Source: Laccaria trichodermophora
Lineage: Eukaryota; Basidiomycota; Agaricomycetes; Agaricales; Hydnangiaceae
Length of the DNA: 64,000 nt
Direction: 5' to 3'
Assembly: GCA_018417955.1 (NCBI GenBank)
Contig: JACTVC010000025.1
Location: forward strand, 558,001 to 622,000
Made by a program: the position numbers and the translations under genes. Below are positions 1-13,108 of this stretch, piece after piece (within the stretch, counting starts at the first letter, position 1; each line of letters starts with the position of its first letter). The notes below the pieces were generated by a model that was not told the origin of the DNA, did no database searches, and saw only the letters and a program-made list of their open reading frames with translations.

Positions 1-3000
1 GTACCCGACATCGGTAGGCGGCCTCCCATCTTGTAAAGCTCTGTGCTAACCAGTGCCACAAAGGATGAACCCCTTTTAGAATGGTCTGGAAAGCACGGCG
101 ACGGCATCGGCTGTCGACAGGAATACCTTTCAGAGTTGCTGAGGCTGGAGGGACCAGGCAATGCTCGTCAATGGGCAGGGCGTTGTATGTCGTGTAATGG
201 CGACGATGGGATTTTTCGATGCAAGGATTGTATCGGAGGCATTTTGGAATGCCGACTGTGTTGTCTCGCTCGTCACGAGCATCTTCCCCTACACATAATT
301 GAGGTACGTCGTTCCGATCTTACTCAACTATTCCTCAATTAATTTCCCCCCCTTTTTTTGTGTAGGAATGGACAGGCGACTACTTCGAGAAGGTTTCCCT
401 GAAGTCAATGGGTCTCTGTGTGGCCCTCAATCATCTTGGCGGCAAGTGCATTCGACCCCAACCTGGACATATGGACTTCATAGTCCTTCACACCAACAGA
501 ATTCACCACGTAGCCATCGATTTCTGTGGCTGCGAGAAGCAAATACCCAATCGTCAACAGCTTCTTCGAAGCCAGTGGTTCCCAGCTACAATCCATGCAC
601 CACAGACCTGCACCACTTTCCGGCTGCTGGAACTTTTCCATATCGTCACACTCACCGGCAAATTGTCCGCGCACGAATTCTATCGCTCGCTGGAACACTT
701 AACTGATAATACAGACCTCGATGTGCCTAAAGTAAGTCATCTCTTCTTTAGGGTTTTTCCGCGCTGAATGACACTACAGACTCGCTACAAATCATTCATG
801 CGCATGGTACGCGAATTCCGTCACCTCAAAATGATGAAGCGAGCAGGCCGTGGCAACATATCCGGAGGTCTCACCAGCACCAAGGCTGGCGATCTCTGCA
901 TCGAATGCCCAGCCTGTCCGATCCCCGGAACCAACCTGCCTGATGATTGGAAGAACGTGGCACCGGAAATGAAGTAAGTCTTGTTTCATCACCCCGTGAA
1001 CAATGCGTAACCATTTGGTTAGATTTTTAGTGACCCTCATCGTGGCCATGGACGCGAACTTTCGCTTGAAAAATCTTATAAGGTCGTCACTCGCTAAGGA
1101 CCCTGGACTCCATATGGGGCTCGCATACTTCCTGCCTGATGAGCCTTACCGCCGGCACATTCTCAAGTACGCTTCCCAGAAGGACGTAAGTCTTCATGGC
1201 ATAGTTTTTTTCGACCACTCACCTTTTTTTAGATCAGCCATTGCAGTGGATTCAAGACCATGGCGCATGCGGATTCTAAGTTCTCCGCCGGATTGCGATC
1301 GACAGGTGTGGGGATGTGCATATGTGCACGTCATGAGATGGTTAGAGCCGGCGGTGTTGGTGATCTCCAAAAAGGCGAAAGGTAAATCATTTTTCCGTTC
1401 TTATGGAAAACACAGACTAACCCTTTCACCGTAGATATTGTAATATGGACTTCATATTGCTCTCGGCGCTGGCACCTTGCCACCTTCTGAACGTATTTAT
1501 ATCTTATGACATAGCATGTCAGTATAAGCTGGGGTTCGAGAAAAGAATGAAGGACTTGCCTCAGGAACTCAAGCTGTCAAGTTCTGTGGCCACGGACTGG
1601 GGGATTCCAAAGTGTCACTGTCCGGCACATAAGCTGCCCTGCCAGGCGCCACATTCCTTGAACCTGAAACCAGGGGTGGGCCGAATGGACAGCGAGGGAA
1701 TCGAGCAAAGCTGGTTGGAGATGAACCGCGTTGCCAACAGCACCAAGGAAATGGGACCAGGTTCACGCCACGATACCCTGGACGACCATTTTGGACATTA
1801 CAACTGGCGAAAAAAGGTGGCGCTAGGTAAGTTTCCTCTATCAAATCAGTCTATTGGCACGTATCCTAACATTTACTTTGAATAGGAAATACTCTTCATT
1901 CGCGCCTTCGTCTAGCTACCGCAGAATCAAAACGGCAGCGTGTTATTTACGAGGAGTTTACTGCATCACTGCCTGACGCGAAATTTGAACAGGAATGGAC
2001 AACGATGATAACTGCCTGGGAGAAGGACGCGTCAAAACCCAACCCGTACGTAACATTAACAACACGTACGTGCATTCACTTTTTTCTCTTTGATGTAATT
2101 TGACTTTTGGACTCAGACGACTCTGAAGACGCAGTAAAGCATGCGCTATTGGAGGAGGAGGCTGAAGAACTCAAGAAGGGAGTACCGCAAATTCACGATA
2201 CCGGCCCCACCGCCTTCATGACCATGGCACTATTGATTGAGGAGACACAGTGAGTTACCAGTTCTTGTCTCAAATCTTACTAAGTCTAATTTTAGACGAC
2301 GAGTTGATTGGGACGCACAGAAGCCATCGCTTACAGCGCAAGAAGAAACTATGATACAGAAGCGTCGCCTTTTACTCCACCGCCAATTGAAACATTTTCG
2401 TGAAGTCCAGTCATCATACATACCTTCAGCCGCCCTCATGATTGAATTGGAAGAGGAATCTCGCCGGCAGATTCCTGAAGCGACACGCCCAAGGGTGGAA
2501 GTAGAGAGTCAGATCCTGTGGCTGCCGTCGAACCTTCCTCCAAACCATCGGGAGCACGGATGTCACCCCAAACTGGCAGGAATCGAGCTCAAGCTGCGAT
2601 GGGCACAGTGTAACGACACTCTCGAAAAAGTCCGTTCTCTGCAACGTGCTCGGTTGTCCATGATTGGCTTTCGCAATCGAAATATCTGCGGACAGGCTCC
2701 CAACACTCGATCCGTTGACAGTATCCGACGCGTGGAAGATAAGTGCCTGGCAGCTGTGGCCAAGTACAACGCCGCACGAGCGGCTTTATTGGCGCTGCAG
2801 GGTCCGGGAGATCGGGAGCCAGAGCTCCGTGAGCTGCGCCGTGGCGATCTCACGACACCTGATGGCACGGAGCTCTGCATTGAGGACCCAAATGACAATA
2901 TTGGGCAGGACGGAAAGGCAAAGTCAAAGAAACAGAAGAAGATCGATCAACTGGGGCTAGGTGAAGGGAAACGGAAGATATCGTGGATCTGGAGGGTTGC

Positions 3001-3447
3001 GGGGGCGATGGGAGATGGTGGGGATGATGTTTTGAATGATGGTAAGTCGTCCCTTCTTTTTCAAATTGTGCAGGGCTGATTTTTCATCTTTTCATAGCCC
3101 TGCGGATTGAATGGGCAAAGAGCCGGGTGCGCCATCTGCGATGGTTGGAGGAGGTGCTATTGCTAAAGGAAGAGATGAGACGGGTACGTAAGACCCTGGA
3201 GAAGAGAGCAGCCTGGTGGCAAGCACGTGAGGAACCCTGGGAGGGTTTGGATAGGGCAGAAGCAGAGGGAGTGCGTGCATACGCGAGACGACAGGCCGCG
3301 ATGGAAAAAGCCCTCTATGAGCACTTTACGCGCCTGTGGGATGACACTCTGTCTCCCTTGGTGAATCGGGAGGACAGTGGTGAGGGCCCTGGACCAGGGG
3401 TAGACCCCGCGCTAGAAGCAATGCTGGAGGAGGAGGAGGATTTCTAG
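1..3447 (+). CDS. KDZ transposase, CxC2-type, 5' end outside the window
   Basis: Cut-and-paste DNA transposase of the Kyakuja-Dileera-Zisupton superfamily. A multi-exon reading frame runs from about 43 to the stop at 3445-3447. Exons from the second onward are 366-731, 780-973, 1023-1185, 1233-1381, 1435-1826, 1886-2065, 2117-2249, 2296-3041 and 3098-3447. All introns are 46-62 nt with GTRAGT-like donors and keep phase. A cysteine-rich cluster (CMSCNGDDGIFRCKDC, then CRLCC) opens the visible part, followed by CGCEKQ and CPACP. Candidate catalytic acids are the D of MDANFRL, the D of SYDIACQY and the E of EGIEQSWLEMN, followed by the family block TKEMGPGSRHDTLDDHFG. The C-terminus is charged and helical. 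I see no internal stop, so the visible part is intact. The true start and left terminus lie outside the window. Confidence 0.9.
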
Positions 3448-3724
3448 CGGAATCCATATTGTTTTGACCAAATATGTGCAGTACCATCGAAAGAAAGCAA
3501 ATGTAAATACAGCTAAAAGGTGTACAGAAATATAGCAGAAGGCTTAGGAATAAATAGCTGCAAATACAGGTATTTTGTGGTACCCTGGGATGCCTGCCTC
3601 TTTGGGTGTCCTGGGTAAATCCACAAAAAGATGCCATATGACCAGTGGATTATTCTGGTCCAGATGGCAAGTGCTCTGGTAGATTAATCCACTTTTCATG
3701 GCAAAGTCTTACAGCCAAGGGTGG
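880..3724 (+). mobile_element. KDZ element copy A, part shared with the inverted copy B
   Basis: This 2,845-bp stretch is repeated in inverted orientation at 52495-55339 with no net indel (positions in the two copies always sum to 56219). Homology runs 277 bp past the stop codon and ends at CCAAGGGTGG. The 3' tail beginning near 3580 is therefore part of the element, and its inverted end CCCTTGGCTGTAAGAC is a candidate terminus. Copy A continues upstream of 880 but copy B does not, so copy B is truncated. The target-site duplication cannot be read because both left ends are missing. Confidence 0.8.
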
Positions 3725-4481
3725 ATCAACAAGTTACCGCTCACCTTCGCAATGATCATGGACAATATCGTGAAGCAGTGTGGCTGGAACCTTATTATCA
3801 TGGCTGGTGGACCTCTTCCCAGTAACGAGGGAAAGATCTCAACCCTGATGTACGTGAGATTTACGTGTTGAATTATGTCCTGAGCTAATAATCATAAACA
3901 CGCCATTAGCTACTTGACTGGAAAAACAAAGGAAGGTCAAACCTTTGAAAATTTCGTTGGAGAGGAGAAGATGACAGCCTTAGAGGACACGTTTGACGAT
4001 TTCCTAAATGAATGCTTTTGTAAGTCTCAAAACTCATTGGGGATTAAAGTCGGTTACTCACAAAACTGATACAGCGAGTGAAGATTGTGCCCAACGAGCA
4101 ATCAATGATATTGAAGAGGGGGATGACGTGGAAAAGAGCAAACGCGAGCAAACAGAGACGAAAAATAAACGTAAGAAGGGGAACTCGAAATCCGACAATG
4201 CTTCGAAAATGAAATCTGACTCAAAAGTGGACAGCGAGGCAACGAGAGCGAGCAAGTCCGAGTATGAGCTTCAGAGAGAGAGAAACATAGAACGAAACCA
4301 AGCCCTGTTGGCTACAATTCAGGATCCAGAGTTTCAGGCAGCCATGGGAGAGCTGGGGAAAGGCGCCGCACCTGCGAAAAAGAAGAGTAAGAGCGAGAAC
4401 CAAAATCCAGAGGAACGCCGTTCCCCTCGTCTCACCACTGCAGACCCAAAGTGGGTGGTTCTTCCTTTCAACCCACGATAA
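3725..4481 (+). CDS. Transposon-associated hypothetical protein, 5'-truncated
   Basis: Three exons can be read: up to 3849, 3910-4019 and 4075-4481. They join in phase through introns 3850-3909 and 4020-4074. The first visible residues are WINKLPLTFAMIMDN, followed by KQCGWNLIIMAGGP. The C-terminal half is lysine- and glutamate-rich with a coiled-coil look and ends in RRSPRLTTADPKWVVLPFNPR. I recognise this only as a hypothetical protein type that recurs beside DNA transposons in Agaricomycetes; the function is unknown. The N-terminal part is missing, replaced by the KDZ copy that ends at 3724, so the KDZ element probably inserted into this gene. Confidence 0.55.
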
Positions 4482-4528
4482 GTCCTTGCTGATAGTAATC
4501 TATCAGAACTGACGCTACCAATGGAGAA

Positions 4529-5789
4529 ATGAAATCACGATCAGTTAATGACACTTCAGATGAGAACAAAGTACGTTACTAATCAATCAGCTCAAAATAA
4601 GCACATCTGACCTAGTTTAGAATGACTTTTCTCCTAATGCCGCCATGGGCCAATTTCGACGTACAGACGCTGGGGACATAGGAGGGAATCACAAGGAGGC
4701 CGCAGGGGAAAGTTCGACTGACAAAGCGGAATCAGACATACCTCATGAAGGAAGTTCGGCAAGATCAAGTCACACGGAAAAAGGCGACGTTGACATGAAT
4801 GATGGCAGCACCCATTGCGGACATAAGGAAAAGCCAGATCAAGATGGTCTTTTGAAATCACCTCCCTCTCTCACCGTCAATTCCTCTTTCTCCTTTCCCC
4901 CTTCTCTTGCTCATGGTTCTCCTGTGAACGTGCCCGCCGCTGACACCTACGCTGCCGATGTCCCATCCATCACCAACAACACACCTGCACTTGGTGCCTC
5001 TCCGCCTGCTAACCGCTTTCCTGCACTGGCGGCATCCCCATCGCGGCATCCTTCTGCTCAAGCTACCCTAGAAATTGTGACCTCGTCCCTTTTGCCGTCT
5101 GACGAGAGTGCGCCTGCCTATCTGACTCCAGCTATCCTCGCCCATCTCCGTGGTGTTTCAGCTGCTAGGGAATGGCAGGATCTTGTAGCGGCCTTTCTTC
5201 GGTTTGAGCAAGCAGGTCCGCCTTGTGGGGTGAGTTATGGCTTACCGTCATATGTTAATACTAACTTTACTTTGTCCAGAAACTGTCCACTGCTAATTGA
5301 CTGCCGGAAGTGGCGTTGTGGATCAAGCGCCACCTCAAGAAAAAGCTCGAGCCCATTTCGGTCAGCGACGACTACACTTGGCGTTTCGAAGCCTGGTGGA
5401 AGGCGATTCAACCATCGTGGAGGATCGGTTCTGGCACCTCATTGTCACAGGTCATCCCAGCTAACGAAATGTGGACTTTGTTGAGAAAGGGAGGGTCTGC
5501 GGGGCTCTACATTGTCGTAATGGCCCTTTCGTGGTGGATTGCTGGTTTGAAGGCTGACTCAGATGTTCTGCGGGCTTGGGCTCTTGTTGACGACATCACC
5601 TGGGTCCTATCCTTGGTCATCCCAACAACCCCTCCAACTATTTTTGGCTCCACAAGCATCAAACACCCCTCACCCGATACACCAGATAGCAACTCAAATG
5701 ACGATCAGAGCCCTCCGTCTAAGTATGTATCAATTTATTCTCATCTCATTCATGCTAACAAGGTTTTTCTCAGACATTCCAGGACTTAG
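4529..5789 (+). pseudogene. Transposon-associated hypothetical protein with one nonsense codon
   Basis: The start chosen is ATG at 4529 (MKSRSVNDTSDENK) because it joins in phase across intron 4571-4620 to the long exon. Further introns are 5230-5279 and 5723-5773; the stop is at 5787-5789. The middle is a low-complexity Ser/Pro/Ala segment. The conserved-looking part follows, with REWQDLVAAFLRFEQAG, then WIKRHLKKK, a tryptophan-rich stretch and LVDDITWVL. TGA at 5298-5300 interrupts the frame just after the second intron and is explained by CGA to TGA. No known domain is recognised. It shares the orientation of the preceding gene. Confidence 0.5.
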
Positions 5790-5989
5790 TTACGCGATTG
5801 TCTGTTTGCTTACATAATGTTTCTATCACCGCCTTTGCCCTTACATTCTCCTATGAGCTTGTGGGCTTTGGTTCCTCCGTTTTGTTAGCTTTGTCATCCT
5901 ATAGACTCATCTAATTTTATGACCTCATTTGCCTTCCTTGTAGATAGGTTTTTGCACTTTGATAAAGTTAGACAAATTAGATCTAGATA

Positions 5990-7109
5990 TATATGTGGTT
6001 AGCTGTGGGTCAAAATATAAAAATTTCGTATGAAGAACTTGTAGACACAAGTCCCTGGGCAAGCATTGTGCTGATCTGGAGTTAAGGGAAAGATGAAGTA
6101 ACTACTGAGAAGAAATGAAAACTCAATTGAAGTAAATGCCAGAACGAATAAACAATTGTATGAAGAAGTCACTTTGGAGCGGAATGAGACAAAATCATGT
6201 GAGGATGAAGTAACTGCTGTGAAGAAATGAATATCAAAATGAAATAAAAGCCAGGAGGAATGAAAGATTGCATGAAGAAACTGCCGGAGTGGAATGAGAC
6301 AAAAACCAAGTGAGGATGAAGTAACTGCCCTGGGGAAATGAAAATCAGATTGAAATGAATGCCGGGAGGGATGAAAATTTGATTGAAACAAATGCCAGAA
6401 GGAATGAAAATTTGATTGAAACAAATGCCGCAAGAAATGAAGATTTGATTGAAACAAATGCCGGAAGGAATGAAAATTCAATTGAAACAAATGCCAGAAG
6501 GAATGAAAATTCAATTGAAACAAATGCCAGAAGGAATGAAAATTCAATTGAAACAAATGCCAGAAGGAATGAAGATTTGATTGAAACAAATGCCAGAAGG
6601 AACGAAAATTTGATTGAAACAAATGCCAGAAGGAATGAAATTTTGATTGAAACAAATGCCAGAAGGAATGAAAATTCAATTGAAACAAATGCCGCAAGAA
6701 ATGAAGATTTGATTGAAACAAATGCCGAAAGGAACGAAAATTTGATTGAAACAAATGCCAGAAGGAATGAGGGGAATGAGAAGTATTGCATGAAGCAGCT
6801 GCCGGGGGAGAATGAGACAAATGTCTAGCAAGGATGAAGCAGTTTCCGTGAAGGAATGAAGTGACGAAAATGAAATATTGAATGAAACACCTACCATAGG
6901 TGATTGAAATGACATTTGAAGTGGCCTGTGACAGAAATGAAACAAAAATGAAGAATTTGCCGGATGGAATGAAGGACAATCTGCAGAGACTTGGAATGAA
7001 ACAGGTGCCATGAATGAATGAAAATTCATTCCATTTCATTCACGGCAGCTAAGCAGGAAGCCCTATGGTACAGCTCAGGAGTACATGATGTAAGTGGTAG
7101 CTACCAGTC
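5990..7109. repeat. Diverged repeat element with a 33-bp tandem array and a GTGGTAGCTACC terminus
   Basis: A tandem array of about 13 units of 33 bp runs from about 6357 to 6790, each unit containing GAAACAAATGCC and GAATGAAAA. Looser, longer copies of the same motif flank it from about 6100 to 7020. Because 33 is a multiple of three and stops are absent, both strands stay open (plus strand NARRNENSIET, minus strand FVSIEFSFLLA). The right edge is AGTGGTAGCTACCAGTC at 7093-7109, which matches the right terminus of the foldback element ending at 11785. The left edge near 5990 is not clear. Confidence 0.65.
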
Positions 7110-8859
7110 CCTTTATCGACTATGCGTCCAGATTACAGGATTCAAGGAATTGGGTTCCCAACCCCAATGACAAGGTCGGTACGGCCGATGACCGTTACCT
7201 AGGCGTTTGGCTGAACGGGATGGAAGAGCAACAAGCACGATGGTATTTGAAGGAACGTATTCCCTGCTACGTGGTTCAAGAAGTTATGTCTCATGAGCGC
7301 GCTCAGCTCGCTGCTCTAGAGACCTTGATAGACTTCACCGCGGGGTCCAGCGCCTCTGCTACGCACTGGAGTGTGAATGACTACGACGCTCTTGCTATGG
7401 GACGAGGGGATCTATCGCTATTGGATACTATGAGGATGTACGACCCCAGCTGGATTTGGCCGAATAGCAGTCCACCCCTTCAAGTAAACTCTTCTGATAT
7501 GGCTGCTGTGGCGCCAATCGACTATGGGCTGACTCCGCCTGAGACCGTCGTCATCACTGAAGACAGTCGCTTGGATCAAACCCCCTGCAGTAAAAAAAGC
7601 TGGACCTTCCTGCCCCGGAGCTCCTCCAATGGAGAAAAAGAAATGGCAGAAATTCGTCCAACAGCACCAGCCAGAGGGAGCCTTCTGTGAAATTGGGGCT
7701 AGGAAAACACCTGATTATCGAGTTCACTCCATGTTCGACTGAGACAGGCAATGGGAGGTCATGTTCCTCCGTATACCTAAAGCCCCTCTAGGATGTGTTT
7801 CAGATATAAATGTGTTTGGACAACCATGCCCTGCTGGGAAATTTAAGGATATACAGAAGTTACGACTTTGTCAGCCTTCCTGGATTTACAACTCCAGAGA
7901 TCCCCAAACGACCGACGTAGGGAAGGAAGCTCCTACCCCATGACCAGAAGAACTTCCCTCACTGCGAGACCCTCCCAAGCCTGACCTAAGTGACGATAGC
8001 GATGATGACGACTACTACTACCCCGACCTCGATTTCGGAAAACCGGATGCAAAAAGAAAAAGCCCTGAGGCTCCGCGAGTTGCCAGGGATGAGAGCGCGA
8101 TCACTGTGCCCGCTGCTCTTGTTCCGAATGAATTGCCTGCTGCCTCTGGCGCGATCATTAACCCAGAAATCATTATGGCAGATCCAGATCCCTTGCCCAC
8201 TCCACCAACTATCCTCGACGTCGTTATGGCAGAACCGAGTCACCTGTCAAAGCTATCTACACCCGTAATCTCGAGACGAAAGAAGTCGGAGGAGGAAGTT
8301 TCATTGGGAGAAGAAAGTTCGGTGGACGAAGCCATGGGTCCACAAATTCCAGCTGCACCCCTGTCGGAAGACTCTGAGGTCAGAAACGAAGGGATTGCTG
8401 CTGAAGACCTGCTCAAGTTCGCCTCACCCCATTTAATGCTGTACGGAGTTCCTACTACAGAAGGATTCGCGTCCATGCAGACCCTCATCTCTAATGTAGC
8501 TACAAGGCTTCAAGTCACGGTAAACCGTGTATTCCGAACTGCAGTCAGGCAAGGACAGAGTTTCTGGATAGACACACTAGTGGCTACCACTTTCTATCAT
8601 ATAACCCAGGCTTAAGCCTAGAGACCCAAATCTATAACACTGAGATTTTTATGAAAGGCATTTCAATACATGAGCCTAAGCCTTTCAATCATTAAATTGC
8701 CTGGGATTTCTGATAAAATATGAGAAATTCTCTATGGGCATTTCATAAGTCTGTCCAGCCATCTCAATGATCATTTCATTGATATTTCATTGCGATTTTT
8801 CAATAGATACCTGGTATCTTTCATTGGAAAATTTCATTGATACCTTGGAATATTTCATT

Positions 8860-9495
8860 GCGATTTTTCAAATGTATTCCTGGGCATTTCATTATGATTT
8901 TTCATATGTATCCCTGGGCATTTCATTGCAATTTTTCAAATGTATTCCTGGGCATTTCATTATGATTTTTCATATGTATCCCTGGGCATTTCATTGCTAT
9001 TTTTCAAATCTATCCTTGGGCATTTCATTGCGATTTTCTAAATGTATCCCTTGCTATTTCATTGCGATTTTTCAAATGTATTCCTGGATATTTCACTGCT
9101 ATTTTTCAAATGTATCCCTGAGCATTTCATTGCAGTTTTTTAAATATATCCCTTGATATTTCATTACAATCGTTCAAATGTATCCCTGGGCATTTCATTG
9201 TGATTTTTCAAATGTATTCCTGGACATTTCATTGCTATTTTTCAAATGTATCCCTGAGCATTTCATTGCTATTTTTCAAATATATCCTTGGGCATTTCAT
9301 TGCAGTTTTCTAAATGTATCCCTTGGCATTTCATTGCTTTTTTTCAAATCTATCCTTGGGCATTTCATTGTGATTTTTCAAATGTAACCCCAGATATTTC
9401 ATTGTGATTTTTCAAATCTATCCTTGGATATTTTATTGCGATTTTTCAAATATAACCCTGGATATTTCATTGTGATTTTTCAAATGTAGCTCTGG
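8860..9495. repeat. 34-bp tandem array, left arm of the foldback element
   Basis: About 18 imperfect units of roughly 34 bp, each with GGGCATTTCATTG and TTTTTCAAATGTATCCCT. The array lies just inside the left terminus and is mirrored in the right arm. Long open frames across it (MYPWAFHCDFSN-like) are products of the repeat and are not treated as genes. Confidence 0.85.
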
Positions 9496-11114
9496 GTATT
9501 TCACTGTTCTAAAAATAGCCAGGAAATGAGAGCTAAAAATAGGAATGGTGTATTGGATGTCAGGTACTGCTTTCAGGGTCTACAGTATATATATAAAAGA
9601 GGAAATATGATTGGATATGACCAAAAAGTGGAGAAATCAAGATAAGAATGACAATACAACTAGGGGTCCATGCAATGGGTTTTTGGTGGAGTGGTCACAT
9701 GACCAATTTCCTAAAATGGTCAAAATCCAAAGTTGTAGCCCTGCTTTGTAGCTTCCAGAATCTGTTTGAATTATGTTCTAAAGTTTACCTGTTGTGGAGA
9801 TATGAGGTAAAAGATTTTTCTCACCACCGTGTTTTTTTTTGTTTTTTGCATTTTTCTCCATGAAAACATCACCAAACAACATGATTTCAACACATTTAGA
9901 AAACTAATAGATGGGGCTACAATAGTTGTATTGTGGGAAAATTGACCCCAAAAGGAAGGTATATAACCTAAATGGGAAATTAACTCTGACTGACTACAAA
10001 ATGTACTAATGGACTAGAAAACATAACAAAAGACTACAAAAGTCAGACATAGACTACAAAATTTACTGATGTCTGCCTTTTTCACTACAAAAGTTTGTAA
10101 TGTCCACTTTTTGAGACTACAAAAGTTTGTAGTGTCTGCTTTTTGAGACTACAAAAGTGTGTAGTGTCTGCTTTTTTCACTACAAAAGTTTGTAATGTCT
10201 GCTTTTTGAGACTACAAAAGTGTGTAGTGTCCGCTTTTTTCACTACAAAAGTTTGTACTGTCCATTGAGACTACAAAAGTTTGTAGTCTGCTTTTCTGAC
10301 ATTGAGTTTGTTTGAAGTGTTCTTGACTATGTAAAGGACCATGGGCACATGGTTGAAGGACTGAGTTCAGTTGACTGTTTGCCATTGTTGCATGTACACA
10401 CTTTTGTAGTCTCAAAAAGCAGACATTACAAACTTTTGTAGTGAAAAAAGCAGACACTACACACTTTTGTAGTCTCAAAAAGCAGACACTACAAACTTTT
10501 GTAGTCTCAAAAAGTGGACATTACAAACTTTTGTAGTGAAAAAGGCAGACATCAGTAAATTTTGTAGTCTATGTCTGACTTTTGTAGTCTTTTGTTATGT
10601 TTTCTAGTCCATTAGTACATTTTGTAGTCAGTCAGAGTTAATTTCCCATTTAGGTTATATACCTTCCTTTTGGGGTCAATTTTCCCACAATACAACTATT
10701 GTAGCCCCATCTATTAGTTTTCTAAATGTGTTGAAATCATGTTGTTTGGTGATGTTTTCATGGAGAAAAATGCAAAAAACAAAAAAAAACACGGTGGTGA
10801 GAAAAATCTTTTACCTCATATCTCCACAACAGGTAAACTTTAGAACATAATTCAAACAGATTCTGGAAGCTACAAAGCAGGGCTACAACTTTGGATTTTG
10901 ACCATTTTAGGAAATTGGTCATGTGACCACTCCACCAAAAACCCATTGCATGGACCCCTAGTTGTATTGTCATTCTTATCTTGATTTCTCCACTTTTTGG
11001 TCATATCCAATCATATTTCCTCTTTTATATATATACTGTAGACCCTGAAAGCAGTACCTGACATCCAATACACCATTCCTATTTTTAGCTCTCATTTCCT
11101 GGCTATTTTTAGAA

Positions 11115-11590
11115 CAGTGAAATACCCAGAGCTACATTTGAAAAATCACAATGAAATATCCAGGGTTATATTTGAAAAATCGCAATAAAATATCCAAGGA
11201 TAGATTTGAAAAATCACAATGAAATATCTGGGGTTACATTTGAAAAATCACAATGAAATGCCCAAGGATAGATTTGAAAAAAAGCAATGAAATGCCCAGG
11301 GATACATTTGAAAAATAGCAATGAAATATCAAGGGATACATTTAAAAAACCACAATGAAATGCCCAAGGGTAGATTTGAAAAATAGCAATGAAATGCCTA
11401 GGGATACATTTGAAAAATAGCAATGAAATGCCCAGGAATACATTTGAAAAATAGCAGTGAAATATCCAGGGATACATTTGAAAAATCGCAATGAAATATC
11501 AAGGGATACATTTGAAAAATCGTACTGAAATGCCCAGGAATACATTTGAAAAATTCCAATGAAAGGTACAAGGTATCTATTGAAAAACCG
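11115..11590. repeat. 34-bp tandem array, right arm of the foldback element
   Basis: Inverted counterpart of the left array with fewer units. Copy number differs between the arms, which accounts for part of the difference in arm length. Confidence 0.85.
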
Positions 11591-13108
11591 CCATTGAGAT
11601 GGCTTGACAGACTTATGAAATGCCCATAGAGAATTTCTCATATTCCATGAGAAATCCCAGGCAATTTAATGATTGAAAGGCTTAGGCTCATGTATTGAAA
11701 TGCCTTTCATAAAAATCTCAGTGTTATAGATTTGGGTCTCTAGGCTTAAGCCTGGGTTATATGATAAAAGTGGTAGCCACCAGTCATAGACACTGGATCG
11801 GTAGAGCAAGCTCGTCAACTTCGGAATTACTTGCACCATCGACATGAAAACGGGATAGAATTGCTGGTTTCTTATGCTAATTACGAAAACTACATCAAGG
11901 CATTGACTCTACGCACCCACATGTGGGCTGTGGCCTCAGACCCCGTTGCCAGTCATCGTCCAAGCCAGCCAACGGCCCCGTCGACTGCTGCCGGTCCTTC
12001 TGCCCCTAGGACAAGGAGTCAGGAACGTGAAACCGCTCGCAGGTCGCAACAAACCTCTGAATCGCCTAGACGTCGTCTCCCAGATAGACGTTCTAGGTCC
12101 AGAAATCGGCACCGTTCTCCCATGTGGCCTGTCTACCCTCGTCGTCGCTATAGGTCCCCGTCACCTTACTACCGTAATCGTTCTCCTCGTAGACGATGAC
12201 CTCCGCCCCCAGTATGAGCTCACCATTCTCCCCGTCCTCTGCCTCGCATACGACCCAAGTCCCCGCCAAGGATGAACTTGACCAGTACCTCTGTGTCCTC
12301 CGCTGGAGACAGGGGTATATCTTCCCTTCCGCTGGTCCCTGGCGCTCCTGCAATCATGAACCTGCCTCCCAATGCCCCGCTGCCCTTTGGCGCGAATTTG
12401 GCCTTCATGTGGTCTCCATCGGGTAATACTCTGATGCCCGTTATATTGCAAGGGAATACGACGGTTATACCCTATCCTACCCCGCCTTCAGCCCCAACTC
12501 CTAGCGCCTTGCTGCCTTGGCCAATTGCTGCGACTCTGCCTGGCTTAACCTCAGTCAGCCCCTCTCCAGCAACGCAGATGATAGGCGTGCTTCCAGCAGC
12601 GAACAGGGAGGGCGTTTCCAACCTGGCTTCTCGTATCACAACCAGAGCTGACCCGCTTCCTGACCCCCCTGCTCCGGCCAACCTGCAGCCTACTCTTATG
12701 TCCCATATAACTACCGACCTCGCCACTAGGTTGATGGATCCCATTCGCACAGAACCCTTGTCGTCCAGACTATCCGACTCTTATCACGTGCCACTGGTGG
12801 ACAGGTTGGAACAGCATATGGGGACAGCGTCACCAAGTTCCTTGCCACCACATCATTTACTGGCAGATAACCCCGACCTCGCAGCAATTAGTGAACGGAT
12901 GGCCAATGCAGGGCCCTTAGTGCTGGATCCAGTGCAGTACGACTACCCGCAACCATCACAAAGCGATCACGAGGAGAGTGATGACGATCAGCCTGCGGAA
13001 CTCGGGTACAAGAAGACCAAGTGTGGATGACGGTCAGGGAACAGAATCCAGGGATACCGACGACGGGACGCGGAACGCAAGGAACGCCGTAAGCAACGTC
13101 GGCGCTGA

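Larger units (their letters stand above)
8576..11785. mobile_element. Non-coding foldback DNA transposon (3,210 bp) with 8-bp target duplication
   Basis: The element is flanked by ATAGACAC at 8568-8575 and 11786-11793. Its ends read ACTAGTGGCTACCAC on the left and GACTGGTGGCTACCAC on the inverted right. It is almost one long inverted repeat, with arms of about 1.65 and 1.38 kb around a loop at about 10265-10385. From the outside in, each arm holds a unique terminus, a 34-bp array, a conserved block (about 9640-9960 and its mirror) and an array of short ACTACAAA hairpins. No transposase is encoded. The 8-bp duplication fits KDZ or hAT mobilisation; the related element at 36491 adjoins a KDZ transposase. 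Confidence 0.9.
7110..13108 (+). pseudogene. Transposon-associated hypothetical gene, split by a foldback insertion
   Basis: Coding sequence resumes immediately after the repeat terminus at 7109 (FIDYASRLQDSRNWVPNP, then YLGVWLNGMEEQQARWYL). It shifts frame near the A-run at about 7590 and reaches 8575. Removing the insertion 8576-11785 and one copy of ATAGACAC rejoins the frame as SFWIDT-GSVEQARQL. The later part is Arg/Ser-rich (RRRLPDRRSRSRNRHRS), then proline-rich, ending in a basic tail at 13106-13108. In-frame TGA codons at 7740, 7941, 12197, 12215 and 13028 all fit CGA to TGA. Family unknown; similar proteins accompany Agaricomycete DNA transposons. It is inactive. Confidence 0.65.

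Noticed and set aside
6345..6828. Open frames of about 150 codons on both strands through the 33-bp array
   Set aside because: They exist because the period is a multiple of three and the unit lacks stops. There is no start context, no domain and no non-repeat coding sequence attached.
8767..9387. Phe/Ser/Ile-rich open frames in the foldback arms
   Set aside because: Direct translation of a 34-bp DNA repeat, mirrored in the opposite arm; not protein-like selection.
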